64,000 nucleotides of DNA from a virus. The stretch lies in the IMG/VR virus record IMGVR_UViG_3300006754_000011, positions 1 to 64,000 of that record; one strand, 5' to 3'. How positions within the stretch are numbered: position 1 is the first letter of the stretch; every line of letters starts with the position of its first letter. Below, piece after piece: positions 50,380 to 58,544 of the stretch. The notes beneath the pieces were generated by a model. The model was not told the origin of the DNA. It saw nothing but the letters and a program-made list of their open reading frames with translations, and did not search any database. Made by a program: the position numbers and the translations under genes.

Positions 50380-51240
50380 TTAATGAGAAGAACTGTTCAT
50401 AACACTGGCAATAGCTTCTGAATAAGGGTGTATTTTATATCCATGATTCAAAGCGCCTGTTAATACTTGCCAACAGGAACCAGTTGGTATGCCTGCTGAA
50501 TCATAAATTGGTTTCTTTCTCCAACCATTTATAGGTAACCATTGTGAATTAGTCTTAAGACCATTTTCGGAAACTCGATAAAGAATTTCTCCTTTACGAT
50601 AGTCGTAATGGTAAGCACAAATTTTTGAATTAAATTTACCAGCCAACTTTTGTTGTGCTGCAAAGCTTGTAGCTTTTAATTCAATATTGTAGTTATACCA
50701 TTGAAGATGTTTACAAAGAGGAGTGAATTTAATAGAAGTAAATTCCTCAAATTCTTTTGTTAACTCAGCTTTGTTCTCATACATTTGATGCCAAGAACCA
50801 CAAGTACAAGTTTGTTCTTTTTGCTTGACATAGTAAACACGTTTAGTACCTTCTTTATCTACAGAAACTTGAGGTGAACGTCCAATTTGAAAAGCTAAAG
50901 CTTCTACAACTGTACTTGCTCCTTTGTAATTCAAAGTAGCAACAGGTTCACCCTGGTAAGGACCAGTAAGAAAATATTCTCTCCAAATTTTGTGAGAGAA
51001 ATAAGAAGGGACACGTGTTCGATGTGCCCAGAAATTTTCTAGAACTGCTTTACGTTTAACAACGAGCTGTTTTTCTTGTAGTTGAATAAGTACATTCTCA
51101 TTTTCTAAGCTAATAAAATCAATATCAGTAGCTTGAATATCTTTATACTTATTATCTGCTGCATGAAGAACATCTACGATACGACGACGACCGTAGATCA
51201 TCTGTTGACAGTCACTTAAGACTGTCTGAACAATAGTCAT
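50380..51240 (-). CDS. SWIM zinc-finger protein
   Basis: A 286-residue protein. Residues ~135-180 contain QTCTCGSWHQMYENKAELTK and FTPLCKHLQWYNYNIEL, the CxC...CxH SWIM pattern. SWIM domains bind DNA or protein through one zinc. The rest is beta-rich with many aromatics; the C-terminal third has RVSENGLKTNSQWLPINGWR. It lies in the replication operon and is unrelated in sequence to the SWIM-bearing tail protein at 13232. Confidence 0.72.
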   Translation of the reverse strand: MTIVQTVLSDCQQMIYGRRRIVDVLHAADNKYKDIQATDIDFISLENENVLIQLQEKQLVVKRKAVLENFWAHRTRVPSYFSHKIWREYFLTGPYQGEPVATLNYKGASTVVEALAFQIGRSPQVSVDKEGTKRVYYVKQKEQTCTCGSWHQMYENKAELTKEFEEFTSIKFTPLCKHLQWYNYNIELKATSFAAQQKLAGKFNSKICAYHYDYRKGEILYRVSENGLKTNSQWLPINGWRKKPIYDSAGIPTGSCWQVLTGALNHGYKIHPYSEAIASVMNSSSH

Positions 51241-51302
51241 AATGGTGTTGGTGAAAGTGCAAAGGATGCTTTTAAAGTCTTCCCAGGACTAGTGATTACA
51301 TT

Positions 51303-51437
51303 CTATTTACCTTGGCCACGATAAGGCTTTTTTCTTTTCACTTTGTAAGATCCTCTTTTTCTTCTTCCATCTCCAATAGAAGTTAACTTAGGCTTTGCTT
51401 CTGTAACTAAAGATGAAGTTAAACTTTTTTTGTACAT
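51303..51437 (-). CDS. Small very basic protein
   Basis: A 44-residue protein, Lys/Arg-rich (GDGRRKRGSYKVKRKKPYRG). It lies between SWIM and DUF5895-like genes. The terminator at 51473-51500 precedes it, so it may need its own promoter. It could bind nucleic acid. Confidence 0.45.
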   Translation of the reverse strand: MYKKSLTSSLVTEAKPKLTSIGDGRRKRGSYKVKRKKPYRGQGK

Positions 51438-51472
51438 TACTTTGTAAACGATCTTTCAATTGTAAAACAAGT

Positions 51473-51500
51473 AATAAAAAAGCCAGGTATTACCCTGGCC
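51473..51500 (-). terminator. Terminator after DUF5895-like gene
   Basis: On the - strand GCCAGG pairs with CCTGGC and is followed by T6. It lies 23 nt after the stop at 51523. Confidence 0.88.
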
Positions 51501-51522
51501 TTTATTAGATTTTAGAACGAAG

Positions 51523-52554
51523 TTAGAAAGGAATCTCTCCTGTTTCAGGATCACGTTCTCCAATAACACGTTCAGCAGGAGGAAGAGCAGCAGTTCCTTG
51601 AGGCTTAAGTGCAGGAACACCTTCGGCAATTCCATAAGCACCAGCAAGTTTTGCAGCTTCCTGTCTGCTATGTCTATTGATATAGTCACCTAAGAAGTCG
51701 TCTTTTAACTGTTTCCAAGTTTCAGGTCTTAATTCATCTGGAATAGTCAGTTTAAGTAATGCCTTTTCAGCAGTTTCTTGATCAGAATATTCAGGAAGTT
51801 TTACATCCTTTATAGAACAAACTTCATTTTTATAATGACCTTTAACTTCTGCAATTAATTCTGGTGAGAAAACACAGAGAGATTTAAAACGATTATCAAA
51901 TTTAACTCCAGCATCCATACCAAGAGCTGTGCTTAAACACTTCTCCATTTTTGTATAGAAATCTTTGAGTTTATTTGATAGATCTACACTGACTAAACCT
52001 TTTACAGTTAAGACAATAGGTACTTCATGTGCAGGAGTATTGTCTTTTGTAAGAACATTAACTAGATATTTAACTCTAGTTGAGAAACGCCTAGGAGACT
52101 TATCTCTTTCAGCTTTTTCTTGATCTTCCTTAAAGGCTTCTTGAATATGCTCCATTGAAAAATCTCCAACAATAATGTTTTTAGATTTTCCAGTTTTTGG
52201 ATCAATAATAGAATCATCTACTACTAAGATTTCAGAAGTATGAATGATTTGAAGACGAGGTTCTATAAAGCAATGCATTCTTTCTTTAGCTCTACCTCTA
52301 AAGGTATGAACATGATTAAAAAGAACACTTCCTTCTTCAAAATCTTTTGCAGTAGCAGTCCATTTACAAGTTGCCCAGTTATCTTCTTTAACACCGAAGT
52401 AGGCAGTACCTTCTCGGTCATCAACGAGAGGTTGTAGTGTTCCTAATCCTTGAATACCTGTGATGTATTCAGGATCTTTAAAGATGGCAAAGGAATCAAA
52501 ACTACGTGTACTTAACGCAGTTTTAGCAGGCTTAGAAGGCGACATAGTAGGCAT
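51523..52554 (-). CDS. DUF5895-like protein with SSB-type C-terminal tip
   Basis: A 343-residue protein. The core (DPEYITGIQGLGTLQPLV, VLFNHVHTFRGRAKERMH, VPIVLTVKGLVSVDLSNK) resembles a family found in cyanobacteria and their phages (DUF5895). It ends in DPETGEIPF, an acidic tip with final Pro-Phe like that of SSB. Such tips recruit DNA-processing partners. It follows the SSB-like gene across a structured spacer. It may be a second single-strand binding or annealing protein; the role is inferred. Confidence 0.65.
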   Translation of the reverse strand: MPTMSPSKPAKTALSTRSFDSFAIFKDPEYITGIQGLGTLQPLVDDREGTAYFGVKEDNWATCKWTATAKDFEEGSVLFNHVHTFRGRAKERMHCFIEPRLQIIHTSEILVVDDSIIDPKTGKSKNIIVGDFSMEHIQEAFKEDQEKAERDKSPRRFSTRVKYLVNVLTKDNTPAHEVPIVLTVKGLVSVDLSNKLKDFYTKMEKCLSTALGMDAGVKFDNRFKSLCVFSPELIAEVKGHYKNEVCSIKDVKLPEYSDQETAEKALLKLTIPDELRPETWKQLKDDFLGDYINRHSRQEAAKLAGAYGIAEGVPALKPQGTAALPPAERVIGERDPETGEIPF

Positions 52555-52582
52555 TGTTAGATGCGGTAAATGTGTGACAGGT

Positions 52583-52634
52583 CCTCAATGCAGGAGTTGC
52601 ACCCACACAAGACAAGCTTGGTGCTGACTTGAGG
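52583..52634 (-). promoter_or_regulatory. Nested stem structure in spacer
   Basis: CCTCAA (52583-52588) pairs with TTGAGG (52629-52634), and GCACC (52599-52603) with GGTGC (52620-52624). The stretch is more GC-rich than its surroundings. It lies 29 nt upstream of the DUF5895-like start and may be a leader regulating it, or an origin-like element. Confidence 0.45.
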
Positions 52635-52649
52635 TAGTTAAGAGCCTAC

Positions 52650-53396
52650 CTAGAAGGGAAGCTCTTCCTCACCTTTTGTTTTCATAGTTGATGATTCTTT
52701 ATCTTCCTTAATAGTTGATTGATAAGGTTCAATTACAACGGGTTGAGGTGCTTCATATTTTTTTCCATTTGTTACAACTCTTGTTTCAGTATCAGGGTTT
52801 TCAACTTTCTTTTTACCGAAGAATTGATAGAGACCAGCACGAGTTCTAATACTGTAACCGCCTCGTCTTTGTCCTTCAGCACTTTGCCAAGTTGAATAAC
52901 GAAGACTACCTTCCATAATCATTTGTCTTCCTTTATGTCCTAACATATCAATTCGTTTTGCATCATCTTCCCAAGCTTCTATTCTAAAACTTAAGCTATC
53001 ATTCCAATCATGATTAAGTAAAGGTTGTGCAGGCGCGTTAGACATAACTGTAAACTTAAGTAAATTAGACAGAGGTTGTTCTTTAGCTTTCACATAACCA
53101 CCTCCTAGTGTTACTTTATTCAATGTCAAACTACCCGGTACAATTTGAATTTCAGAATTAGGTACGAAATACATTTTATAATCTTGGCGACTTGGATAAA
53201 GACGACCATTCAGTAATAGTCTTACTCCAGGTGCAAAAGAATTTAATATATCTCCAGCAGCTTTATTTGGTACGACATAAAGAGGAACGTCAGCACTTTT
53301 AGTACCTATTTTTGGTAGATTAATATGTAGAAAGCGTAAGCCACTGTCACTAGTGAACTCACCTTGATAGATGCCAACGCCAACAAAAGTGTTCAT
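52650..53396 (-). CDS. ssb: Single-stranded DNA-binding protein with two OB folds
   Basis: A 248-residue protein. Residues ~1-88 and ~90-195 both look like OB folds; the second has IEAWEDDAKRIDMLGHKGRQ and MEGSLRYSTWQSAEGQRRGG, the SSB pattern ('W...A......KG..v.veG.l....w...G.rr'). It ends in GEEELPF, the SSB tip. It would protect single-stranded DNA and recruit partners during replication. The upstream gene overlaps by 4 nt. Two OB folds in one chain are less common than one. Confidence 0.82.
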   Translation of the reverse strand: MNTFVGVGIYQGEFTSDSGLRFLHINLPKIGTKSADVPLYVVPNKAAGDILNSFAPGVRLLLNGRLYPSRQDYKMYFVPNSEIQIVPGSLTLNKVTLGGGYVKAKEQPLSNLLKFTVMSNAPAQPLLNHDWNDSLSFRIEAWEDDAKRIDMLGHKGRQMIMEGSLRYSTWQSAEGQRRGGYSIRTRAGLYQFFGKKKVENPDTETRVVTNGKKYEAPQPVVIEPYQSTIKEDKESSTMKTKGEEELPF

Positions 53397-53605
53397 GATT
53401 TGATTGTGATTTGATTTGGGGTACTGTAGAAAGCATTGTCAAGCCTGTCTAATATAACTTCTTCTACTGCAATCTGTCTGTGTATTAATAAATCAATTAA
53501 CACACAGAGGTCATCACTCATGGCATTTAATTCTTTTGTATCAAAATCTTTAAGAGATTTCTTAAGTAATTCTTTTAAATGACGGAAGTCAGTGACAGGT
53601 TTCAT
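53393..53605 (-). CDS. Small hypothetical protein
   Basis: A 70-residue helical protein (DFRHLKELLKKSLKDFDTKE) coupled by ATGA to the SSB gene. It may be a regulator or partner of SSB. No family recognised. Confidence 0.6.
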   Translation of the reverse strand: MKPVTDFRHLKELLKKSLKDFDTKELNAMSDDLCVLIDLLIHRQIAVEEVILDRLDNAFYSTPNQITIKS

Positions 53606-53637
53606 TGTGCTTTTAAAAATAGGATTACTCTATGCTT

Positions 53638-53862
53638 TCACTCTAATATGTCAAGCAATTTATCTATAATCTTTTGAATAATGCTTACATCAATGTCCAT
53701 AAAGGGTGGAATGATTCCTAAAACTCTTAATAATCCGTCAATAAATGCAGCCATAATAATAAACCCTAAAGCCATGCTTATCAGGGTTGCATTACGATTA
53801 TGCTTGGCCATTGCGAAATCAATAGCCTCTTTAATCATTTCATCAACTTCTTGTCGATTCAT
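53638..53862 (-). CDS. Small membrane protein
   Basis: A 74-residue protein. The N-terminus is charged and helical, then one span (TLISMALGFIIMAAFIDGLL) and an acidic amphipathic C-terminus. A holin-like or membrane-anchor role is possible. It leads the - strand SSB unit. Confidence 0.6.
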   Translation of the reverse strand: MNRQEVDEMIKEAIDFAMAKHNRNATLISMALGFIIMAAFIDGLLRVLGIIPPFMDIDVSIIQKIIDKLLDILE

Positions 53863-53920
53863 CTTAGTTTTTACTAAAGAATCTTTGATTTAGAATACAA
53901 CTAATAGTTATTTTAAGTTG

Positions 53921-54358
53921 ATGAGGTTTGCGGGACAAGGGCTTGTTGCTCAACCGAAATGGGATCATAATCCTGTTATGGATGAAATACCTCGTTGGCA
54001 TAATCCAAAAACAGGTAAATTAGAACCTATCAATCCTCCAGAGACAGGTCATGGATGGCCTGATAGAGGAGGTGGAGCAGTACATGGATCTAGAATAATG
54101 AAACCTATAGGTACTGAGCATCCGCTTGATCAACCAACTGGTTTAGATCCTTATCAAGATATGAATAATGTAGAAGTTGCAGGTTTACCTGAAGCTCTTA
54201 CTGAATGGATAACAGGAACAACACGTTTTCCTGGAGCCAAAACAGTTGATTCTTGGTTAGATAGAAAAAGAAGTAGGGGATTAGAGTTACCTGATGTAAC
54301 TAGCGGCACTACTTTTAATTTAAGAGGTGGCAATAGCCTTCTTCAGCCACCGTATTAA
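53921..54358 (+). CDS. Hypothetical Pro-rich protein
   Basis: A 145-residue polar protein, with NPKTGKLEPINPPETGHGWP and a C-terminal helix-rich part. A TTG at 53918 in frame is possible, but the ATG at 53921 is preferred. Its composition is like the virion-block small proteins and it is a lone + strand gene among - strand genes. Confidence 0.6.
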   Translation: MRFAGQGLVAQPKWDHNPVMDEIPRWHNPKTGKLEPINPPETGHGWPDRGGGAVHGSRIMKPIGTEHPLDQPTGLDPYQDMNNVEVAGLPEALTEWITGTTRFPGAKTVDSWLDRKRSRGLELPDVTSGTTFNLRGGNSLLQPPY

Positions 54359-54360
54359 CT

Positions 54361-54453
54361 ATGACAGTTTTAGATTCGCCTCCTGATTGGCGACCAAAAA
54401 TTCCAACAAGAGTTTTTAAAAGAACATGGGATGTGATAGGTTTAAATTACTAA
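54361..54453 (+). CDS. Tiny hypothetical protein
   Basis: A 30-residue frame starting 2 nt after the previous stop (TVLDSPPDWRPKIPTRVFKR). The tight spacing supports coupling to the gene before, but it is very short. Confidence 0.4.
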   Translation: MTVLDSPPDWRPKIPTRVFKRTWDVIGLNY

Positions 54454-54590
54454 GGTAAAAAATCAGTAGGCCCAATTCCTTCAATTCCTCTATGATTGGG
54501 ACGAGAGTTTTCATGTATCATTCTCATTACAAGAATGATACATAATGCAATAAAAATTGCAGCTAAAATACAAATTGTTAGTAACTTAAT
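54450..54590 (-). CDS. Possible membrane protein with no standard start
   Basis: A frame of about 47 codons from an ATT at 54590 to a stop at 54450, with one strong membrane span (LTICILAAIFIALCIILV) and a polar tail. No ATG, GTG or TTG lies before the span. It starts at the end of the polymerase gene, so rare-start coupling is possible. Low confidence. Confidence 0.28.
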   Translation of the reverse strand: MKLLTICILAAIFIALCIILVMRMIHENSRPNHRGIEGIGPTDFLP

Positions 54591-56436
54591 GGGTTTCCAT
54601 CCAATTATTTCCTATCCTAGCTTCACCTGTTAAGGGACATTTCAGTTTGAAATATTCACCAGATTTTCTAAAAGAATCGATTGCAAGTTCTTTAAAAATT
54701 TCAGTATGGTGAGGACGGACTAAAGCTTGAACTTCATCGTGGACGTGAGCAACAAAGCCCCAGTCTTCTCCAAACTTTAAACCTTTATTTTCTAAATCAT
54801 CATAAAGAATCGTAGTAGCTTTCTTAACTGTGATAGCTCCAGTTGATTGAAGTAATTGATTTAAAGCAGAATGTTTTGATCTGATTTGTAGATGTCTACC
54901 ATCAATACCTTTTAGATAGTTACGATCTCTTAAAGCAACATCAATATTATCTTTTAACTTTTTAATAGCTGGAAGATTTTTATAAAAGGTATCAATAGTT
55001 TGTTTACCTTTACGGTACTGTTGATCTTCAGTACCCTTTGGCATAATTATTGAACCTGTTTTCTTACCTCCTCCGCCATAAAGAATGCAATAAATCAGAC
55101 GCTTACTAAGATCTCTAGTAGCTTTCTCTATAGGTTTATCCTGTTCTTGTATACCAAAGAGACATGCATTATGGAAATGAATATCACGATCTGGATTACT
55201 AACTAGTGCTGCATATTCACCTCCATCATAATAAGCAAGCCATGCACCAAGTGCACGAAGTTCAAGCCCAGAAGCATCAGCTCCGACTAACTTCCAGCCC
55301 TCTGGAGCATAGAAGAGAGCACGGCACTCAGCACCGTAAGGGTGCCCAACGCTAGGAATTTGCGCTGTATTCGGACGTTTGTGACTACATCGTCCACTGA
55401 TTGCCGCGTTGGTGATAACTTCACCATGTATTTTGCCATCATGGTATCGATCACAGTGTTTAAGCCATGCCTCTTTCCCTTCCGCAATTTGACCTATCCT
55501 TTTATTTAGAAGTTGATATTCAGCTAGTAGTTTAGCTTCGGGATATTTAGTTCCAAGTTTTTCAAGAACATCATCATCTACTTTTGGAGAACCTTTTTCT
55601 GTTGATTCAAAAGTTATTTCAGGATACTTTTCTTTCAAACGTTCAGATGTTTGTTGTCTTGAAGCTGGATTAAAATTAGTTACTTTAGTTTTTAATTTTC
55701 TTCCAGTTTTTTCTGACCACCTTTCTTTTTCAATTGGAGGAAATGTATCTTGAAGATTGGTTTCTAATTCAGATCGTCTTACTTTTAAATCATTAACTAA
55801 TGCATAAGCAGATTTTGAATTAAAAGGGAAACCAAAACGTTCTTGTAAAGAAATAACTTTAGCGAATTCATGTTCTAATTTCAATGCTCGTTTATCCATT
55901 TCTTGAGCACGAAAATACTCATATAATTTATGTGTAACTAGAACATCTTGTTCACAGTATTCTTGCATACTTAAAGACCAAGATTCCCAGACGTCTTTAA
56001 CATCTAATTCTTTTTTTGCTTCTTCTTTAAATGCAATTTTTTGTGTACCTAAACGTTCTCCCCATGCAGCTAAAGAATGTCTTCCTTTATATTTAGAATC
56101 AATATGAGTCCATTTAGTATAGTCAAAACTTTCTAGTTCTGGTGCCCATAGACGGCTAGTAATTAGTGTATCAAAAACTAAACAATTTTTTTTCAGTTTA
56201 AAGAATTTGGGGTATAGTTTTTCTAAAACAGGGATATCATATTTAATAACGTTATGACCAACTAATAGATGTGCTGAATTAAGAATAGAAATTCCAGTTT
56301 CAATTGGAGCATAACCTTCTTGATCACAACAACTAATAAATGTTCCATCATTAATATTTCGAAGAACTAAAGAATGAATAGTACTTACTGTATCTAGTAA
56401 GCCATTTGTTTCTAAATCAAAAATGTAAGAATTCAT
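54586..56436 (-). CDS. Family A DNA polymerase
   Basis: A 616-residue replicative polymerase. The 3'-5' exonuclease is complete: FDLETNG (7-12), GHNVIKYD (60-67) and EYCEQD (159-164). The polymerase has motif A GADASGLELR (385-394), motif B RDLSKRLIYCILYGG (441-455) and motif C HVHDEV (564-569). The residue equal to E. coli Pol I 762 is Tyr (449), as in T7. At 616 residues it is shorter than T7 Pol (704). Overlap by 4 nt with the upstream gene suggests coupled translation. Confidence 0.95.
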   Translation of the reverse strand: MNSYIFDLETNGLLDTVSTIHSLVLRNINDGTFISCCDQEGYAPIETGISILNSAHLLVGHNVIKYDIPVLEKLYPKFFKLKKNCLVFDTLITSRLWAPELESFDYTKWTHIDSKYKGRHSLAAWGERLGTQKIAFKEEAKKELDVKDVWESWSLSMQEYCEQDVLVTHKLYEYFRAQEMDKRALKLEHEFAKVISLQERFGFPFNSKSAYALVNDLKVRRSELETNLQDTFPPIEKERWSEKTGRKLKTKVTNFNPASRQQTSERLKEKYPEITFESTEKGSPKVDDDVLEKLGTKYPEAKLLAEYQLLNKRIGQIAEGKEAWLKHCDRYHDGKIHGEVITNAAISGRCSHKRPNTAQIPSVGHPYGAECRALFYAPEGWKLVGADASGLELRALGAWLAYYDGGEYAALVSNPDRDIHFHNACLFGIQEQDKPIEKATRDLSKRLIYCILYGGGGKKTGSIIMPKGTEDQQYRKGKQTIDTFYKNLPAIKKLKDNIDVALRDRNYLKGIDGRHLQIRSKHSALNQLLQSTGAITVKKATTILYDDLENKGLKFGEDWGFVAHVHDEVQALVRPHHTEIFKELAIDSFRKSGEYFKLKCPLTGEARIGNNWMETH

Positions 56437-56693
56437 TTTAGAAATTTGTTATACAACCGAGCAACATTAATAATTTGTAATTCTGGAAAGGAAGGATCAA
56501 AGTTTACAATTCTTTCTTGTACTGTTTTAGCAGCAGTAATAGTATTGAAACACATTGAATTGTTTAATATTTTTGAATTAAATATTTCAGATAAGATAAA
56601 ACCATCTTTATCTTTATTAATGCAAACGACTTTATCTAACTCTGGAGTAGAGAGTGTATATCCGCGTTGCATATCACTGCCTCGGTGCTTCAT
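56433..56693 (-). CDS. Small hypothetical protein upstream of polymerase
   Basis: An 86-residue protein with ELDKVVCINKDKDGFILSE and a C-terminal VARLYNKFLK. It overlaps the polymerase by ATGA, so it is likely co-translated and may be a polymerase accessory. No family recognised. Confidence 0.6.
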   Translation of the reverse strand: MKHRGSDMQRGYTLSTPELDKVVCINKDKDGFILSEIFNSKILNNSMCFNTITAAKTVQERIVNFDPSFPELQIINVARLYNKFLK

Positions 56694-56958
56694 TGCTGGG
56701 AACCTTATGCATGATGTACATATCTAAAGCAATGTGGAGTAATAAAGGAGCCATTAACATTGCTTTCTTTGGTAGCCCACCGAAGAAACTTTCTAACTTG
56801 TCATTGAGATCACTTCTTTCTAACTCACGAAATTCAATTGAGAACATCTGTGCTAAACCTATTAAGAAATCTTCGAGTTCCTCATCTTGATTTTTAAGAC
56901 GTTCAATCAGTTCCCATAATTCGGGATCATTTTGAATCATCTGAATTAATTCATACAT
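56674..56958 (-). CDS. Small helical protein
   Basis: A 94-residue acidic, helical protein (LIQMIQNDPELWELIERLKN) with a hydrophobic segment KKAMLMAPLLLHIALDMYIM that may be membrane-associated. It overlaps the next gene by 20 nt and begins divergently to the gene at 56960, whose ATG lies two bases away. No family recognised. Confidence 0.6.
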   Translation of the reverse strand: MYELIQMIQNDPELWELIERLKNQDEELEDFLIGLAQMFSIEFRELERSDLNDKLESFFGGLPKKAMLMAPLLLHIALDMYIMHKVPSNEAPRQ

Positions 56959-56959
56959 A

Positions 56960-57538
56960 ATGACTTATCGTGTACGCCGCAAGCTTATCAGTACTACATT
57001 CAAAATCAACAGTACTTTATGTAAGCTCTTTATTGAACCTTGGGGAATATCTCAAAAGAATTTTTGGGTATGGAATGTAGGTTTTGTAATAGGAAAATCA
57101 AACCGACAACTCAATGATTGGTATACAGAACGTAGAAATAAGAGAGCAAGAAGTATTACTGAAAAAGTTATAGGAAAAGAAGGAGTAACAACCATTACTC
57201 AAGGGTGGAAAAGAGTTTTAAAATACCGTTGGTTAATTCCACCAGGAGATACCATTTGTCTTGACTGTACAAGTGGAGATCCAGATAAACAATTTAGAGC
57301 TTGGAATTTCTTAAAAAGACATCATCATGATTGGGAGGTCGATGAAGTAAAGAAAGAATTTTATTGGACTAGACCTCCTTATCCTAGAGATCCTGTTTGG
57401 GATACATCAATAATTATTCCTCGGATTCCGAAGGATCCTTTGGGATCAATTTCGGATCAGGATTACTTTGATTGTTTTGATGCTCTTCCAAAAGATCGAC
57501 ATAGGGCCATATCCAAGAATCAAAATAATCGAGAATAA
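56960..57538 (+). CDS. Hypothetical basic protein
   Basis: A 192-residue basic protein with many aromatic residues (WGISQKNFWVWNVGFVIGKS, LKYRWLIPPGDTICLDCTSG). The C-terminal 125 nt overlap the gene at 57414 antisense. A CLDC pair may bind metal. It lies alone on the + strand. No family recognised. Confidence 0.6.
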   Translation: MTYRVRRKLISTTFKINSTLCKLFIEPWGISQKNFWVWNVGFVIGKSNRQLNDWYTERRNKRARSITEKVIGKEGVTTITQGWKRVLKYRWLIPPGDTICLDCTSGDPDKQFRAWNFLKRHHHDWEVDEVKKEFYWTRPPYPRDPVWDTSIIIPRIPKDPLGSISDQDYFDCFDALPKDRHRAISKNQNNRE

Positions 57539-57695
57539 AATTTGTTTCTACTCGATAGCTTAAAGTTCCTAAAATTCCTTTAAGGATCTGTTTAGAGTCT
57601 TTGTTTCCTTCTACAGATTGCTCTAATAATTCTTCTAGAATTGCGCGTAACCAGCGGTGGGGATCTTCTCTTGGATCAAGATAGTTAGTAGTCAT
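57414..57695 (-). CDS. Hypothetical acidic protein
   Basis: A 93-residue protein (PHRWLRAILEELLEQSVEGN, LDYFDSWIWPYVDLLEEHQN). It overlaps the gene at 56960 antisense by 125 nt and its start is overlapped by the membrane gene at 57685. No family recognised. Confidence 0.55.
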   Translation of the reverse strand: MTTNYLDPREDPHRWLRAILEELLEQSVEGNKDSKQILKGILGTLSYRVETNFILDYFDSWIWPYVDLLEEHQNNQSNPDPKLIPKDPSESEE

Positions 57696-57837
57696 TTTCT
57701 TCTAAGAAGATAGAAGCTACTATAAATAATATATTAATTAGAACTAAATAACCAGCTGGATGGTAAAAATTAAATAAGAAAAATAAATTAGATACTATCC
57801 AAACTGTTGAGATTATGAGTGTGTATTTAATGGGCAT
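57685..57837 (-). CDS. Two-span small membrane protein
   Basis: A 50-residue protein with two hydrophobic spans (TLIISTVWIVSNLFFLFNF and YLVLINILFIVASIFL). Its stop lies 11 nt inside the next gene. The hairpin-forming size resembles tiny class II holins, but that is only a shape match. Confidence 0.5.
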   Translation of the reverse strand: MPIKYTLIISTVWIVSNLFFLFNFYHPAGYLVLINILFIVASIFLEENDY

Positions 57838-57858
57838 GTTTACCTATAGTATGGAACG

Positions 57859-57931
57859 AAGAAAGGTGAAGAAGAACAACGTCAACCTTTCTTAATAGAG
57901 GGAGTCATAGTTTTTGTTGTTTCCTATGACT
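57859..57931. promoter_or_regulatory. Two tandem hairpins in intergenic gap
   Basis: AAGAAAGGT (57859-57867) pairs with ACCTTTCTT (57885-57893), and AGTCATAG (57903-57910) with CTATGACT (57924-57931). They lie just after the gene at 57945 on the - strand. Neither has a T run, so they may be processing or stability signals. Confidence 0.4.
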
Positions 57932-57944
57932 AGTAAGGAAGCTC

Positions 57945-58124
57945 CTATTCATTAGAGAAATCCTGAGTAGGAGACCCCTCTGCTTCTGTAAAATAAGGAA
58001 TTACATCTAATTTTTTACAGATTTCTATATATGTTTTTTGTTCAGGCTCTGTAAATTCATAATACATTTCTTCCAAACAATGAATAATTAAAGAACGTTG
58101 TTGTCTAGTAAAAAAATCTTTCAT
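57945..58124 (-). CDS. Small acidic protein
   Basis: A 59-residue helical protein (KDFFTRQQRSLIIHCLEEMY) with an acidic tail. It lies 5 nt after the next upstream gene. No family recognised. Confidence 0.55.
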   Translation of the reverse strand: MKDFFTRQQRSLIIHCLEEMYYEFTEPEQKTYIEICKKLDVIPYFTEAEGSPTQDFSNE

Positions 58125-58129
58125 AGGAT

Positions 58130-58360
58130 TTAAGATAATGGATCATCATAAATAGAAGTACCATCTGGATAGTAATGTCCTTCTTCTGGTACTAAACCGA
58201 TACTCCATTCAAAGGTAATCCTATTATCACTATAGAAAGTAGAATCTTTATGAGAGCCATCTGTAAATCCTGCATCAAGCTGTTGTTGTATATGATAGAG
58301 AACATCATGATATTCTTCAATAGCAGGAGCATCAATTTGAATTCGGAGACGATGTTGCAT
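58130..58360 (-). CDS. Small hypothetical protein
   Basis: A 76-residue protein with HRLRIQIDAPAIEEYHDVLY. Its start codon overlaps the + strand gene's start at CATG (58358-58361). No family recognised. Confidence 0.6.
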   Translation of the reverse strand: MQHRLRIQIDAPAIEEYHDVLYHIQQQLDAGFTDGSHKDSTFYSDNRITFEWSIGLVPEEGHYYPDGTSIYDDPLS

Positions 58361-58544
58361 GGCTAAGGAATCGAAGACAAATCAGATTAAATCTGAATGG
58401 TATTATTTTTTTTGGGCAATCATGGCAGCCAGTGTTGTTATAGGACAGATCTATGTAGGAACTGGCTATCGTGAAATGAATAATACTATTGAAGAGTTTA
58501 TTCAATGTTCTGTTTCGAAAGATAAGAATCGACAGTATTTGTAA
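58359..58544 (+). CDS. Small membrane protein
   Basis: A 61-residue protein with an aromatic span (EWYYFFWAIMAASVVIGQIY) and polar end. It begins at the CATG shared with the - strand gene and runs 47 nt into the end of the ArdC-like gene. Related membrane proteins are recalled from cyanomyoviruses. Function unknown. Confidence 0.62.
   Translation: MAKESKTNQIKSEWYYFFWAIMAASVVIGQIYVGTGYREMNNTIEEFIQCSVSKDKNRQYL

Noticed and set aside
53681-53893. + strand frame antisense to the membrane gene at 53638
   Set aside because: Hydrophobic antisense shadow; the - gene has the better composition and operon context.
56446-56890. + strand frames antisense to the genes at 56433 and 56674
   Set aside because: The - genes are coupled to the polymerase by ATGA; the + frames have no such context.
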